A program made the position numbers and the translations under genes. The notes under the pieces were generated by a model. That model made no database searches, was not told the DNA's origin, and saw nothing but the letters and a program-made list of their open reading frames with translations. Below, in pieces: positions 8,184 to 17,071 of a stretch of 64,000 nucleotides of DNA. Within the stretch, counting starts at the first letter, position 1. The number at the start of each line of letters is the position of its first letter. Source of the DNA: CAUZWH01 sp965247665 (lineage in GTDB: Bacteria > Pseudomonadota > Alphaproteobacteria > SHVV01); the NCBI GenBank assembly GCA_965247665.1, contig CBDFHH010000005.1, positions 744,001 through 808,000 of the forward strand, read 5' to 3'.

Positions 8184-10232
8184 CTACGTCAGTCGCCGAT
8201 GCGCCGCCTCGGCGACTGCGGCGGCGGTTATTCGAAAATGCTCGTACAGCGAGTGCGCGGGCGCGGACGCCCCGAAATCGGTCAAACCGACCACGTGGCC
8301 GTTGTCGCCGATATACCGCTCCCAGCCCAGCGGCACGGCCGCCTCGACCGCCAGCCGTACGGTCCCCGGCGCGAGTATGGCCGCGCGGTAGTCAGGGTCC
8401 TGGCGCTCGAACAATTCCTGGCATGGCATTGACACCACTCGGGTCGCTACCCCGTCGGCTTCGAGGGTGTCGCGCGCGGCAAGCGCGATCGCGACTTCTG
8501 ATCCTGTTGCCAGGATCGTGACCCGCGCCGGGCCGGTCGCGGCGGCGAGTTCATACGCGCCGCGCGCGCAGAGATTCTCCTCGACGAGATCATGGCGCAC
8601 CGGGGGAACGCCCTGGCGGGTGAGGGCGATAACGGTCGGTGCGGTCTGCGACTCCAGTGCCAGCACCCAGCACTCGGCAGTTTCGACGGCGTCGGCGGGG
8701 CGCATAACCAGGAGGTTCGGGATCGCCCGCAACGCGGCGAGATGCTCGATCGGCTGATGCGTAGGGCCGTCCTCGCCGAGACCGATCGAGTCATGGGTCA
8801 TGACGTAGACCACGCGGAGGTGGCTCAACGCCGACAGCCGCAACGCCGGCCGCAGATAGTCGGTGAAGACGAGGAAGGTTCCGCCATAGGGGATCACGCC
8901 CCGATGCAGCGCCAGCCCGTTCATGACCGCAGCCATGGCGTGCTCGCGGACGCCGTAATAAATGTAGCGTCCACCATAGTCCTCAGCGCTGAGCCGACCC
9001 AGCTCGCCCGCTCGCGTCAGGTTCGAGCCCGTGAGGTCGGCGGAGCCGCCTACCAGATCGGGGACGATTTCGTTCAGCTGTTCCAGGACATATTGCGACG
9101 CCTTGCGCGTAGCCAGCTTGGTTCCGTTCCGCGCCACGGTCTCGACGAATTCGCGCTTGAGGTCGGAGACGACCGCCGCCATACCGTCCGGCAGCTCCCC
9201 GGCGATACGCCGCTCAAACTCGGTGCGCACATCCGGCGGGGCCGATTGCAGACGCTGGTTCCACGAGTCAGTGGCCAAGCGGCCGCGCGCACCGATTTCG
9301 CGCCAAGCGTCGAGGATCGGCGCCGGTATTTCGAAGGGCGGCGCCGACCACCCGAGCGCCACGCGAGCCGCAGCCACCTCGTCGTCGCCGAGCGGGTTGC
9401 CGTGGGTGGCGGCGGTTCCCTGCTTATTGGGCGCGCCATAGCCGATCGTCGTATGGCAGGCGATCATCGCCGGGCGATCGGACCTACGGGCCGCTTCGAT
9501 CGCATCGGTCACGGCGTCGAAATCGTGGCCATCCACCGACCAGGTGTCCCAACCGCACGCGGCAAACCGGGACGGCATATCCTCGCTGGTCGCGAGCGAG
9601 GTTGGCCCATCGATGGAAATTCGATTGTCGTCGAACAGCACGATCAGCTTGTGCAGCCGCAGGTGCCCGGCCAGCGAGATTGCCTCCTGGCTGATGCCCT
9701 CCATCAGACAGCCATCCCCTGCGAGCGCGTAGGTGAAGTGAGCGACCAGCTCGCTGCCGAAGGTCGCGGCGAGATGGGACTCCGCCAGCGCCATGCCGAC
9801 GGCGTTGGCCAAGCCCTGACCGAGCGGCCCCGTGGTGGTTTCGATACCCCCGGCCGTCCCGTATTCCGGATGGCCGGGGGTGCGGCTCCCGAGCTGACGG
9901 AACCGTTTGATCTCATCGATGCTCATGTCGCCATAGCCGGTTAGATAGAGCAGGCTGTAGAGCAGCATCGAGCCGTGGCCGGCCGAAAGAACGAAACGGT
10001 CGCGGTCGGGCCAGTCCGGACGCGCCGGATCGAACTTTAGGAAACGGGAAAACAGCACCGTAGCAACATCCGCCATGCCCATCGGCATCCCAGGATGTCC
10101 CGAATTGGCCGCTTGCACTGCATCCATGCTGAGCGCGCGAATCGCGTTGGCGAGGTCGCGGTGGCTGACCGCCTCGATCCCAGGCCGCGCCGCTACCGGC
10201 GCGGCGTTCTGACGGGCTTCGCTTACGCTCAT
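8184..10232 (-). CDS. tkt: Transketolase
   Basis: 682 aa from the ATG at 10230-10232 (MSVSEARQNAAPVAARPGIE). The open frame extends to 10571, but the extra residues look non-coding. Thiamine-diphosphate enzyme of the pentose phosphate pathway. GHPGMPMGMADVA near residue 43, the ThDP/metal motif GDGCLMEG with the later NRISIDG, EDGPTHQPIEHLA, and the C-terminal domain LVxxGSEVAIAL-type segment are all present. It heads the tkt-gap-hyp-fba run and is divergent from the DUF4164-like/zapA genes across 220 nt that must hold both promoters. Confidence 0.96.
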   Translation of the reverse strand: MSVSEARQNAAPVAARPGIEAVSHRDLANAIRALSMDAVQAANSGHPGMPMGMADVATVLFSRFLKFDPARPDWPDRDRFVLSAGHGSMLLYSLLYLTGYGDMSIDEIKRFRQLGSRTPGHPEYGTAGGIETTTGPLGQGLANAVGMALAESHLAATFGSELVAHFTYALAGDGCLMEGISQEAISLAGHLRLHKLIVLFDDNRISIDGPTSLATSEDMPSRFAACGWDTWSVDGHDFDAVTDAIEAARRSDRPAMIACHTTIGYGAPNKQGTAATHGNPLGDDEVAAARVALGWSAPPFEIPAPILDAWREIGARGRLATDSWNQRLQSAPPDVRTEFERRIAGELPDGMAAVVSDLKREFVETVARNGTKLATRKASQYVLEQLNEIVPDLVGGSADLTGSNLTRAGELGRLSAEDYGGRYIYYGVREHAMAAVMNGLALHRGVIPYGGTFLVFTDYLRPALRLSALSHLRVVYVMTHDSIGLGEDGPTHQPIEHLAALRAIPNLLVMRPADAVETAECWVLALESQTAPTVIALTRQGVPPVRHDLVEENLCARGAYELAAATGPARVTILATGSEVAIALAARDTLEADGVATRVVSMPCQELFERQDPDYRAAILAPGTVRLAVEAAVPLGWERYIGDNGHVVGLTDFGASAPAHSLYEHFRITAAAVAEAAHRRLT

Positions 10233-10452
10233 CGCTGCGTTCTTCGCGGGATAGGCTCGCTCTCCGCGACGCGGAGACGCGCCGGCAAAATGACCGCCAA
10301 TCCACCCGCCGTCAACCGGGAATCCGGGACCGGAAGCCCGAGCCTGGACGAGATCCGGCGGTTGACGCATTTCCGCGCCTGCAACTATTCTTGCGCGCTG
10401 CCGCCGCGGCGATTCGGCGGCATGCGGTAGGGTTGGTGGAAGGTAGATCAGC

Positions 10453-10752
10453 ATGACCGACGGCCCCGCGGCAAGGCTCAAGAAGGATAGTGGACGATTG
10501 GAGGACGCGCTCGGACGATTGGAAACAGCGCTCAAGACCGTCGGCGAGCGAGCCGACGAGGAAGCGTCCAAGCTGAAGGCCGAGCGCGAGGAGCTCGGCT
10601 CGCAACTAACCAGCCTTAGCGCCGATCACGCGACCCTCAACCAGCGGTTCGACAACATGCTGGCCAGCTACACCGAGCTCGAGCAGACCATCGACCAGGT
10701 GGCCAAACGGCTCGACGCAACCATGGGCCAGCTCAAGAGCGTTCTGGATTAG
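10453..10752 (+). CDS. Small coiled-coil protein, DUF4164-like
   Basis: 99 aa, almost wholly alpha-helical with clear heptads (LEDALGRLETALKTVGERAD, then ELEQTIDQVAKRLDATMGQL) and no membrane segment. Alphaproteobacteria usually carry such a short coiled-coil gene directly upstream of zapA. Five bases separate its stop from the zapA start, so the two are translated from one message. A role with the cell-division protein ZapA is an inference from this constant pairing. GGAAGG lies upstream of the ATG. Confidence 0.8.
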   Translation: MTDGPAARLKKDSGRLEDALGRLETALKTVGERADEEASKLKAEREELGSQLTSLSADHATLNQRFDNMLASYTELEQTIDQVAKRLDATMGQLKSVLD

Positions 10753-10757
10753 GGCGC

Positions 10758-11114
10758 GTGACTCAGATCGAAGTCAAGATCAACGGCCGCACCTATCAGG
10801 TCGCTTGCGACGACGGCGAGGAACAGCATCTGACCGATCTTGCGGACTATGTCGATCGTAAGATCGGTGAATTGACCGAGACACTGGGCCAGGTCGGTGA
10901 GACCCGTCTCATGCTGATGGCCGGCTTGGTGATCGCCGACGAGCTCGCTGACACGATGGACAAGCTCGAGGCGGCGCAGGAAGCGGCGGCCGACGCGTCG
11001 CAACGATCCCGCGAGACCGACCAGGACCAAGCGGTGGTCGAGGCCGCCGCGAAGACCCTGAATTCGGCGGCTCAGCGAATCGAGCACATTGCCGCTGACC
11101 TCGAGAGAACCTAA
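10758..11114 (+). CDS. zapA: Cell division protein ZapA
   Basis: 118 aa starting at GTG (10758-10760). The N-terminal head IEVKINGRTYQVACDDGEEQ and DLADYVDRKIGEL, followed by a long C-terminal helix, are the ZapA plan. ZapA binds FtsZ and bundles its filaments at the Z-ring. The neighbours are typical: a coiled-coil gene upstream, and 6S RNA plus the 5-formyl-THF cyclo-ligase downstream. The tail is rich in Ala/Glu/Asp and ends in a helix (SAAQRIEHIAADLERT). Confidence 0.92.
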   Translation: MTQIEVKINGRTYQVACDDGEEQHLTDLADYVDRKIGELTETLGQVGETRLMLMAGLVIADELADTMDKLEAAQEAAADASQRSRETDQDQAVVEAAAKTLNSAAQRIEHIAADLERT

Positions 11115-11119
11115 GTTCC

Positions 11120-11290
11120 TCCGGGGCGGGTTCTGTTCGGCGCGACGGCCTGACCATCCCTTGGGCCAATAAAGATTCTTCGGGGGCTGTCCCTGCCGGA
11201 ACCGTGGTTTCGGTATTACGGCACCCACCTGCTTTTGCAGGCCACAGAGGATCCTCTAGGCCGACGGCTGTGACGGTCCCGCCCTTCTTT
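11120..11290 (+). ncRNA. ssrS: 6S RNA candidate
   Basis: The 238-nt gap between zapA and the 5-formyl-THF cyclo-ligase gene is the usual place for 6S RNA in Proteobacteria. GGGCGGG (11124-11130) can pair perfectly with CCCGCCC (11278-11284) as a closing stem, and the 3' arm is followed by TTCTTTTG. The interior contains CACCCACCTGCTTTTGCAGG (hairpin CCTGC/GCAGG), then AGAGGATCCTCTAGGCCGAC, which resembles the conserved 3' half of alphaproteobacterial 6S RNAs. 6S RNA mimics an open promoter and sequesters sigma-70 RNA polymerase in stationary phase. The ends are estimated from the stem. Confidence 0.72.
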
Positions 11291-11352
11291 TGTTCGCCGT
11301 GGTCGCGCGGGCGAACGGATGACTGGCGCCCTCTCCCGAGTGTCCACCGGTC

Positions 11353-11934
11353 GTGACGCTACAGGACGAAAAGTCGGCGCTCCGCACGGCTTCGCGACAG
11401 CGCCGGTCCCGGATCCCCGCCGCCGAGGCCGGTGTGGCCGCGGCCACCGTGGCCGCACTTGCGTGCGATCAGGTGCCGATCCCGGTGGCGACCACCGTCG
11501 GCGGCTATTGGCCGATCGGTAATGAAATCGATCTGCGCCCGGCGATGACGGCGCTGCACCGTCGGGGTTATCGCTTGGCGCTGCCGGTGGTTGTCGGTCG
11601 CGGCCAACCGCTGGTGTTTCGCAGCTGGCAGCCCGGCGCCGTTCTCGAAGCGTCGGTGTTCGGTACTTCGGTACCTCAAACCGATGCGCCCGAAGTTGTT
11701 CCCCAGACGCTCCTGGTGCCGGCGTTGGCAGTCGACGATCGGGGCTACCGGTTAGGTTATGGTGGCGGTTACTATGATCGTAGCTTGGCGCAGCTACGCG
11801 CCGGCGAGGGCCCCAAACCGCTTGCGGTCGCTGTATGCTTCGCCTGTCAATTGGTCGATCTGGTGCCGCATGGCGATCGTGATCAAGCGGTCGACTGGGT
11901 GGTAACCGAAAAAGGAGCGATGCGGGTCCGGTGA
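11353..11934 (+). CDS. 5-formyltetrahydrofolate cyclo-ligase
   Basis: 193 aa from GTG (11353-11355). It converts 5-formyl-THF to 5,10-methenyl-THF using ATP. Signatures: the basic N-terminus KSALRTASRQRRSRI, GGYWPIGNEIDLRPAM near residue 50, and the strongly conserved RLGYGGGYYDRSLA near 132-145 that binds ATP. It follows the 6S RNA and may be partly read through from it, as in E. coli ssrS-ygfA. Its stop overlaps the start of the next gene by 4 nt. Confidence 0.93.
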   Translation: MTLQDEKSALRTASRQRRSRIPAAEAGVAAATVAALACDQVPIPVATTVGGYWPIGNEIDLRPAMTALHRRGYRLALPVVVGRGQPLVFRSWQPGAVLEASVFGTSVPQTDAPEVVPQTLLVPALAVDDRGYRLGYGGGYYDRSLAQLRAGEGPKPLAVAVCFACQLVDLVPHGDRDQAVDWVVTEKGAMRVR

Positions 11935-12770
11935 AGCTGTTGTTCCTGGGCGATACCGTGGGGCGATCGGGCCGAAGCGCGATCTGCGAGCGGCTGCCCG
12001 ATATTCGCTCGCGGCTCGATTTGGATTTCGTGATTGTCAATGGCGAGAACGCGGCCGCCGGGTTCGGCATCACCGGCAAGATCTGCGAGCAGCTCTATGC
12101 CGCCGGGGTCGATGCGATTACTACCGGTAATCACGTGTGGGCGCAGCGCGAAGTGATGGAGCATATCGATCGCGATCCGCGGTTGCTGCGGCCCCACAAC
12201 TACCCGACCGGGACTCCGGGCCGCGGCGTCGGAACCTACACCGCGCGCAACGGCAAGACGGTGCTGGTGCTCAATGTCATGACCCGGGTCTTTATGGACC
12301 CGCTCGACGACCCGTTCGACTGTATCGAACGGGAGTTGGCCAAAGAACGCCTCGGAAAGACCGTCGATGCTATCGTCATCGATGCGCACGGCGAAGCCTC
12401 GAGCGAAAAAGCGGCGATTGGCGTCGCGGTCGACGGCCGCGCGTCGCTCGTGGTTGGAACACATACCCATGTCCCGACCTCCGACTGGCGGGTGCTGCCA
12501 GGTGGAACCGGCTATCAAACCGACGCCGGCATGTGCGGCGACTACGACTCGATCATCGGCATGGAGAAGCAGGAACCGCTCAATCGCTTCCGCCGTAAGA
12601 TCCCCGCGGCGCGGTTCACCCCGGCCCAGGGTGAGGCCACGGTCTGCGGTATCTATGTCGAGACCGACGACGCGACCGGCCTAGCCAGCTATGTGGGCCC
12701 GCTGCGCCAGGGAGGGCTCCTGGCCCCGGCCTGGCCCTTGCCAACCAACGAGTTGCCAACCGTTCAGTAA
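11931..12770 (+). CDS. YmdB-family metallophosphoesterase (TIGR00282 type)
   Basis: 279 aa from GTG overlapping the previous stop (GTGA). Metal-binding motifs of calcineurin-like phosphoesterases are visible: GDTVGRSGR near residue 7, NGENAAAGFGIT near 37, TTGNHVWAQ near 64, DAHGEASSEK near 148 and VGTHTHVPTSD near 173. Members of this family hydrolyse 2',3'-cyclic nucleotides and affect RNA turnover in Bacillus. A role here is inferred. The tight coupling to the folate gene is common in alphaproteobacteria. Confidence 0.88.
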   Translation: MKLLFLGDTVGRSGRSAICERLPDIRSRLDLDFVIVNGENAAAGFGITGKICEQLYAAGVDAITTGNHVWAQREVMEHIDRDPRLLRPHNYPTGTPGRGVGTYTARNGKTVLVLNVMTRVFMDPLDDPFDCIERELAKERLGKTVDAIVIDAHGEASSEKAAIGVAVDGRASLVVGTHTHVPTSDWRVLPGGTGYQTDAGMCGDYDSIIGMEKQEPLNRFRRKIPAARFTPAQGEATVCGIYVETDDATGLASYVGPLRQGGLLAPAWPLPTNELPTVQ

Positions 12771-12918
12771 GCCCGACGGCTCGGCGCACGCCCCAATATC
12801 GCCACATTGGTTTGGGAAGCATGGTCTGCGCGCGGTGCGCCCTCAAACATGATCTGGTATACACATCCGTCTCTAACCACTTCATATTGCGTTTTTAGTG
12901 ACGCGACCAAGTGTAGGC

Positions 12919-13668
12919 ATGGCCGGACACTCCCAGTTCAAGAACCGGATGTATCGCAAGGGCGCGCAGGACAGGAAGCGTGCAAAGATGTTTGCCAAAT
13001 TGGCTCGCGAGATCACGGTTGCGGCGCGCTCCGGCCCGCCCGATCCGGATACGAACCCGCGCCTGCGCTCGGCGATCGCCGGCGCTCGCGCGGCCAATAT
13101 GCCCAACGACAACATCGACAACGCGGTCAAGCGCGGGTCCCGCGACAGCGAAGGCGAGAACTACGAGGAGATCCGCTACGAGGGATATGGGGTCGGTGGT
13201 GTCGCGGTAATCGTCGAAGCGCTGACCGACAATCGTAACCGCACGGCGTCAGATGTCCGCACCGCGTTCGCCAAGAACGGCGGCACTCTGGGCGAGACCA
13301 ACAGCGTGTCGTTCCAGTTCAGCCGGGTCGGGCAGATCATCTACCCGGCCGAAACCGCGTCCAGCGACGCCATGCTCGAAGCGGCGATCGAAGTCGGTGC
13401 CGACGACTGCGTGTCGGACCCTCTCTGCCACGAACTGGTTTGCCCGCCCGACGTTTTCCACGACGTGCGCGACGCATTGGAGCGGCGCTTCGGCGCGCCC
13501 GAAAGCGCCGTGCTGACATGGAAGCCGATTTCCACCGTGGCGATCGACGAGAACAAGGCCACAACGCTTATCAAGATGATCGAGGCGCTCGAGGAAAGCG
13601 ACGACGTTCAGAACGTGTCCGCGAATTTCGACATCGACGACCAGATCATCGAAAAGCTCAGCGCCTAG
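12919..13668 (+). CDS. YebC/PmpR family DNA-binding protein
   Basis: 249 aa from the ATG at 12919 (MAGHSQFKNRMYRKGAQDRK), the conserved family start. The normal H/NxKHRK stretch is slightly altered to FKNRMYRKG. Three-domain TACO1/YebC fold: NMPNDNIDNAVKRG near residue 63, EGYGVGGVAVIVEALTDNRN near 87-106, then FSRVGQIIYP. The family includes transcription regulators of ruvC/quorum genes and translation factors for difficult sequences. It sits 38 nt upstream of ruvC, the usual arrangement. The 148-nt gap before it shows no clear promoter. Confidence 0.93.
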   Translation: MAGHSQFKNRMYRKGAQDRKRAKMFAKLAREITVAARSGPPDPDTNPRLRSAIAGARAANMPNDNIDNAVKRGSRDSEGENYEEIRYEGYGVGGVAVIVEALTDNRNRTASDVRTAFAKNGGTLGETNSVSFQFSRVGQIIYPAETASSDAMLEAAIEVGADDCVSDPLCHELVCPPDVFHDVRDALERRFGAPESAVLTWKPISTVAIDENKATTLIKMIEALEESDDVQNVSANFDIDDQIIEKLSA

Positions 13669-13706
13669 GCTCGACGACCTTCGCGGCACAGGCACGTAAC
13701 GTTCAA

Positions 13707-14219
13707 ATGATCATCTTCGGATTAGACCCCGGACTCAGGACCACGGGCTGGGGCGTCATCGCGGCCGAAGGCAACGAGCTGCATCACGTCGCCGACGGGA
13801 CGGTGACCAGCGTCGCCGCAGCGTCGCTCGCCGAGCGCCTGTGCCAGATCCACGCCGGCATTTGCGATGTGCTTGCGGAGTACGTACCGGACGAAGCCGC
13901 GGTCGAGGAGACCTTCGTCAACAAGAATCCGTCATCGACGCTGCTGCTGGGACAGGCGCGGGGTGTGGTTGTGCTGGCGCCCGCGCTGTTCGGCATACCG
14001 GTCAGCGAATATGCCGCCAACCTCATTAAGAAGGCGCTGGTCGGCGTCGGTCATGCCGACAAGAAACAGGTTCGGGCGATGGTCAGGGCCCTGGTGCCGA
14101 CCGCCATGGTCGATCAAGCTGACGCCGCCGATGCGCTGGCGGTGGCGATCTGCCACGCTCACCACCGCGCCAGCCCGATCGCGGCCGCCGCCGCTGCCGC
14201 TGCGGGAGGGGGAGCATGA
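13707..14219 (+). CDS. ruvC: Holliday junction resolvase RuvC
   Basis: 170 aa from the ATG at 13707. It cuts Holliday junctions at symmetric sites together with RuvAB. RNase H-like active-site acids are visible: D in FGLDPGLRTTGWG (residues 4-16), E in VEETFVN near 66, and the two aspartates of DQADAADALAVAICH near 139-153. The C-terminus ends in an alanine run (AAAAAAAAGGG). The stop overlaps the ruvA start by 4 nt (ATGA), so ruvC-ruvA-ruvB are translationally coupled. Confidence 0.97.
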   Translation: MIIFGLDPGLRTTGWGVIAAEGNELHHVADGTVTSVAAASLAERLCQIHAGICDVLAEYVPDEAAVEETFVNKNPSSTLLLGQARGVVVLAPALFGIPVSEYAANLIKKALVGVGHADKKQVRAMVRALVPTAMVDQADAADALAVAICHAHHRASPIAAAAAAAAGGGA

Positions 14220-14821
14220 TCGCCAAATTGACCGGGTTGCTCGATTCGGTCGGCGATGGCTGGGTCGTCGTCGAGACCGGCGGCGTCGGTTATCTGGTAT
14301 ACTGTTCGGCACGCACCTTACGCGCAGTCGGGCCGCCCGGCAGCACGATCAGCATGCTGATCGATACTCACGTGCGCGAAGACCATATCCACCTCTACGG
14401 CTTTCCCCTTCCCGAGGAGCGCGTTTGGTTTCGCCTGCTGCAGACCGTGCAGGGGGTTGGCGCGCGCATGGCTCTTGGGGTGCTGGATGCGCTGTCGGCC
14501 GATGAGTTGGTCGAGGCGATCCTGGCCCAGGACGCCGCGATGTTGACCCAGGCCAACGGCGTCGGTCCCAAACTAGCAAAGCGCCTGGTCAGCGAACTCA
14601 AGGACAAGATCGACAACATTGCGCCGGCGACTCTCGCGGGCGCGGCGGCGCCGGTGGCGATGGCGGGCGATTCCGCCGTCGACGCGGTGTCGGCGCTGGT
14701 CAATCTCGGCTATCGCCGCGTCGAGGCCTTCGCCGCAGTGGCGCGGACCCGCCAGTCGCTAGGTGCGACCGCCGAAGTGGAGGCGTTGATCCGTGAAAGC
14801 CTGAAGGAACTAGCGCAGTGA
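14216..14821 (+). CDS. ruvA: Holliday junction branch migration protein RuvA
   Basis: 201 aa. The N-terminal OB domain starts MIAKLTGLLDSVGDGWVVVE, two helix-hairpin-helix elements follow (VQGVGARMALGVL near 79 and NGVGPKLAKRLVSELKDKI near 114-132), and domain III (VSALVNLGYRRVEAFAAV) contacts RuvB. RuvA binds the four-way junction as a tetramer and recruits the RuvB motor. It overlaps both neighbours by 4 nt. Confidence 0.97.
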   Translation: MIAKLTGLLDSVGDGWVVVETGGVGYLVYCSARTLRAVGPPGSTISMLIDTHVREDHIHLYGFPLPEERVWFRLLQTVQGVGARMALGVLDALSADELVEAILAQDAAMLTQANGVGPKLAKRLVSELKDKIDNIAPATLAGAAAPVAMAGDSAVDAVSALVNLGYRRVEAFAAVARTRQSLGATAEVEALIRESLKELAQ

Positions 14822-15879
14822 GCGATCAGCGCCTGGTCAGTGCCGACCACAACGACACCGAGGGCGATCACATCGGTCTGCGACCGCAAAGCCTCGATGA
14901 CTTCGTCGGCCAGGGTCGCGTGCGCGAGAATCTGCGGGTCTTCATCGACGCGGCGCTGGTACGGGGCGAGGCGCTTGACCATGTGCTGCTGGTCGGGCCG
15001 CCGGGTTTGGGTAAGACCACGCTCGCCCAGATCATCGCCCGCGAACTTGGGGTCGGGCTGCGCGCGACGTCGGGGCCGGTGATTCAGCGCGCCGGAGATC
15101 TCGCCGCGGTGCTCACCAATCTTCAGGAACGCGACGTTCTGTTCATTGACGAGATCCACCGGTTGACAGCGACGGTCGAAGAGATCCTGTACCCCGCGAT
15201 GGAGGACTTCCAGCTCGACCTGATCATCGGCGAGGGGCCCGCCGCACGCTCGGTGCGGATCGATCTCGCCCGCTTCACATTGGTCGGCGCCACCACCCGC
15301 TCAGGCCTGTTGACGACGCCGCTGCGCGAGCGTTTCGGGATCCCGGCGCGTCTCAACTTCTATGGTGTCGATGATCTGGCCAAGATCGTGGTACGGGGCG
15401 CCAGTCTACTCGGTGCGCCGTTCACGGCGGAGGGAGCGCACGAGATCGCCCGCCGCTCGCGCGGCTCACCGCGCATCTCCGGTCGCCTGTTGCGCAGGGT
15501 GCGCGACTTCGCTGCCGTGGCCGGTGATGGCGTGATCGATGCGGTGGTGGCGGACGAGGCGCTACGCCGGCTTGAGGTCGACGAACTTGGTCTCGACGCT
15601 ATGGACAGGCGCTATCTCGGCCTTATTGCCGAAGCCTTTGGCGGTGGCCCGGTTGGTATCGAGACCATCGCTGCGGCGCTGTCCGAGCCGCGCGATGCAA
15701 TCGAGGAAATCATCGAACCGTTTCTCATTCAGCAGGGCCTGATTCAGCGTACGCCGCGGGGTCGGGTCCTGATGCCCGCGGCGTATCGACAGGTTGGGTT
15801 GGAGCCACCGCCAGCGCTGGTTGAGCAACCCGATCTGCTGGCGCGAACCGAAGCTGGCGACGAAGACGATGGCGGCTAG
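14818..15879 (+). CDS. ruvB: Holliday junction branch migration ATPase RuvB
   Basis: 353 aa AAA+ motor. Walker A is GPPGLGKTTLAQ near residue 60, Walker B is VLFIDEIHRL near 107-116, sensor 1 is LVGATTRSGLLTTPLRERFG near 157-176, and the C-terminal winged-helix includes TPRGRVLMPAAY. It drives branch migration of junctions bound by RuvA. GTG start overlapping ruvA (GTGA). The stop overlaps the start of the ybgC gene by 11 nt. Confidence 0.98.
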   Translation: MSDQRLVSADHNDTEGDHIGLRPQSLDDFVGQGRVRENLRVFIDAALVRGEALDHVLLVGPPGLGKTTLAQIIARELGVGLRATSGPVIQRAGDLAAVLTNLQERDVLFIDEIHRLTATVEEILYPAMEDFQLDLIIGEGPAARSVRIDLARFTLVGATTRSGLLTTPLRERFGIPARLNFYGVDDLAKIVVRGASLLGAPFTAEGAHEIARRSRGSPRISGRLLRRVRDFAAVAGDGVIDAVVADEALRRLEVDELGLDAMDRRYLGLIAEAFGGGPVGIETIAAALSEPRDAIEEIIEPFLIQQGLIQRTPRGRVLMPAAYRQVGLEPPPALVEQPDLLARTEAGDEDDGG

Positions 15880-16327
15880 GAATGACGATCGTGAACCCGC
15901 GGCCGGACGATTGGTCGATGGCGGCCACGTGCTGGCGCTACGCGTCTATTACGAGGACACCGACATCAGCGGCTTCGTCTACTACGCCAACTATCTCAAA
16001 TTCATGGAACGTGGCCGCACCGATTTTCTACGCCTCGTCGGCGTCGAACATTCCGCATTGTGGCATGAGTACAAGCGCTCTCTTACGGTCAAGAGTTGTG
16101 AGATCGAGTATTTCTCGCCAGCCCGGCTTGACGACCGGATCGAGGTGCACACGTACCTTGCCGAGCTGCGTGGAGCCACCATGCAAGCCGATCAGCTGGT
16201 GCGGCGCGAGGCCACCGAACTCTCTCTCGCGCGGGTGCGCATCGCTTGCATCGACGATCGCGGCGGTGCCGCGCGGTTGCCGCGCGCCATTCGCGATCAA
16301 CTCGAACGCTTTGTCGTCACCAAATAG
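15869..16327 (+). CDS. ybgC: Tol-Pal system acyl-CoA thioesterase YbgC
   Basis: 152 aa hotdog-fold thioesterase, with the start taken at the ATG 15869, which overlaps ruvB. The catalytic region VYYEDTDISGFVYYANYLKF (about residues 26-45) carries the family aspartate and tyrosines, then MERGRTDFLR. YbgC homologues hydrolyse acyl-CoA or acyl-ACP and are found at the head of the tol operon. The location 12 nt before tolQ fits that. It links the ruv and tol gene sets in one transcript here. Confidence 0.93.
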   Translation: MAARNDDREPAAGRLVDGGHVLALRVYYEDTDISGFVYYANYLKFMERGRTDFLRLVGVEHSALWHEYKRSLTVKSCEIEYFSPARLDDRIEVHTYLAELRGATMQADQLVRREATELSLARVRIACIDDRGGAARLPRAIRDQLERFVVTK

Positions 16328-16339
16328 CTGGACACGAGT

Positions 16340-17068
16340 ATGGAAAACCAAGCTGTAGACGCAGCCGTCCTGGCCGGATCGGTGCTCGCCGACCTGTCTC
16401 TTTGGACGTTGGTGCTGCGCGCCGATATCGTCGTCAAGATCGTCATGGTGCTGTTGATCGGCGCATCGATCTGGAGTTGGGCGATCATCTTCGAGAAGTT
16501 CATGCGTTTTCGCCGGCTCAGCGAACAAGCCGACCGTTTCGAGGCGGAGTTCTGGTCCGGCGGATCGCTTGAGGAGCTGTTCGACGGCCAGGCCCAATCG
16601 CCTGATCACCCGATGGCGATTCTGTTCGCCTCGGCGATGCGTGAGTGGCGCCGCTCGAACGAGCGCGGGCTGGTCCGGCAGGACACCCTGCGGGCCGGCC
16701 TTCGCGAACGCGTCAGTCAGGCCATGCAACTCGCGCACAGCCGTGAAATGGCCGGGCTCGAACGCTATCTCGGTTTCCTCGCGACGGTGGGATCGACCGC
16801 GCCTTTCGTCGGTCTGTTCGGCACCGTCTGGGGCATCATGAACAGCTTCCAGTCGATTGCCGTAACCAAGAACACCAGCCTCGCCATCGTCGCCCCCGGC
16901 ATCGCCGAAGCCCTGATGGCGACGGCACTCGGCCTGCTCGCGGCCATTCCCGCGGTGGTGGCGTACAACAAATTCTCCAACGATATCGGCCGCTACGCTA
17001 ACCGTCTCGAAGGATTTGCCGGCGAGTTCCAGGCCATCATGTCGCGTCAGCTCGAGGAGCGCGCTTGA
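16340..17068 (+). CDS. tolQ: Tol-Pal system proton channel TolQ
   Basis: 242 aa with three membrane segments: residues about 28-50 (VKIVMVLLIGASIWSWAIIF), 137-157 (LATVGSTAPFVGLFGTVWGI) and 170-195 (VAPGIAEALMATALGLLAAI). These are the canonical TolQ helices that form the proton path with TolR. The pore threonine region SIAVTKNTS is present. The complex energises outer-membrane constriction at division. Confidence 0.97.
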   Translation: MENQAVDAAVLAGSVLADLSLWTLVLRADIVVKIVMVLLIGASIWSWAIIFEKFMRFRRLSEQADRFEAEFWSGGSLEELFDGQAQSPDHPMAILFASAMREWRRSNERGLVRQDTLRAGLRERVSQAMQLAHSREMAGLERYLGFLATVGSTAPFVGLFGTVWGIMNSFQSIAVTKNTSLAIVAPGIAEALMATALGLLAAIPAVVAYNKFSNDIGRYANRLEGFAGEFQAIMSRQLEERA

Positions 17069-17071
17069 GCG

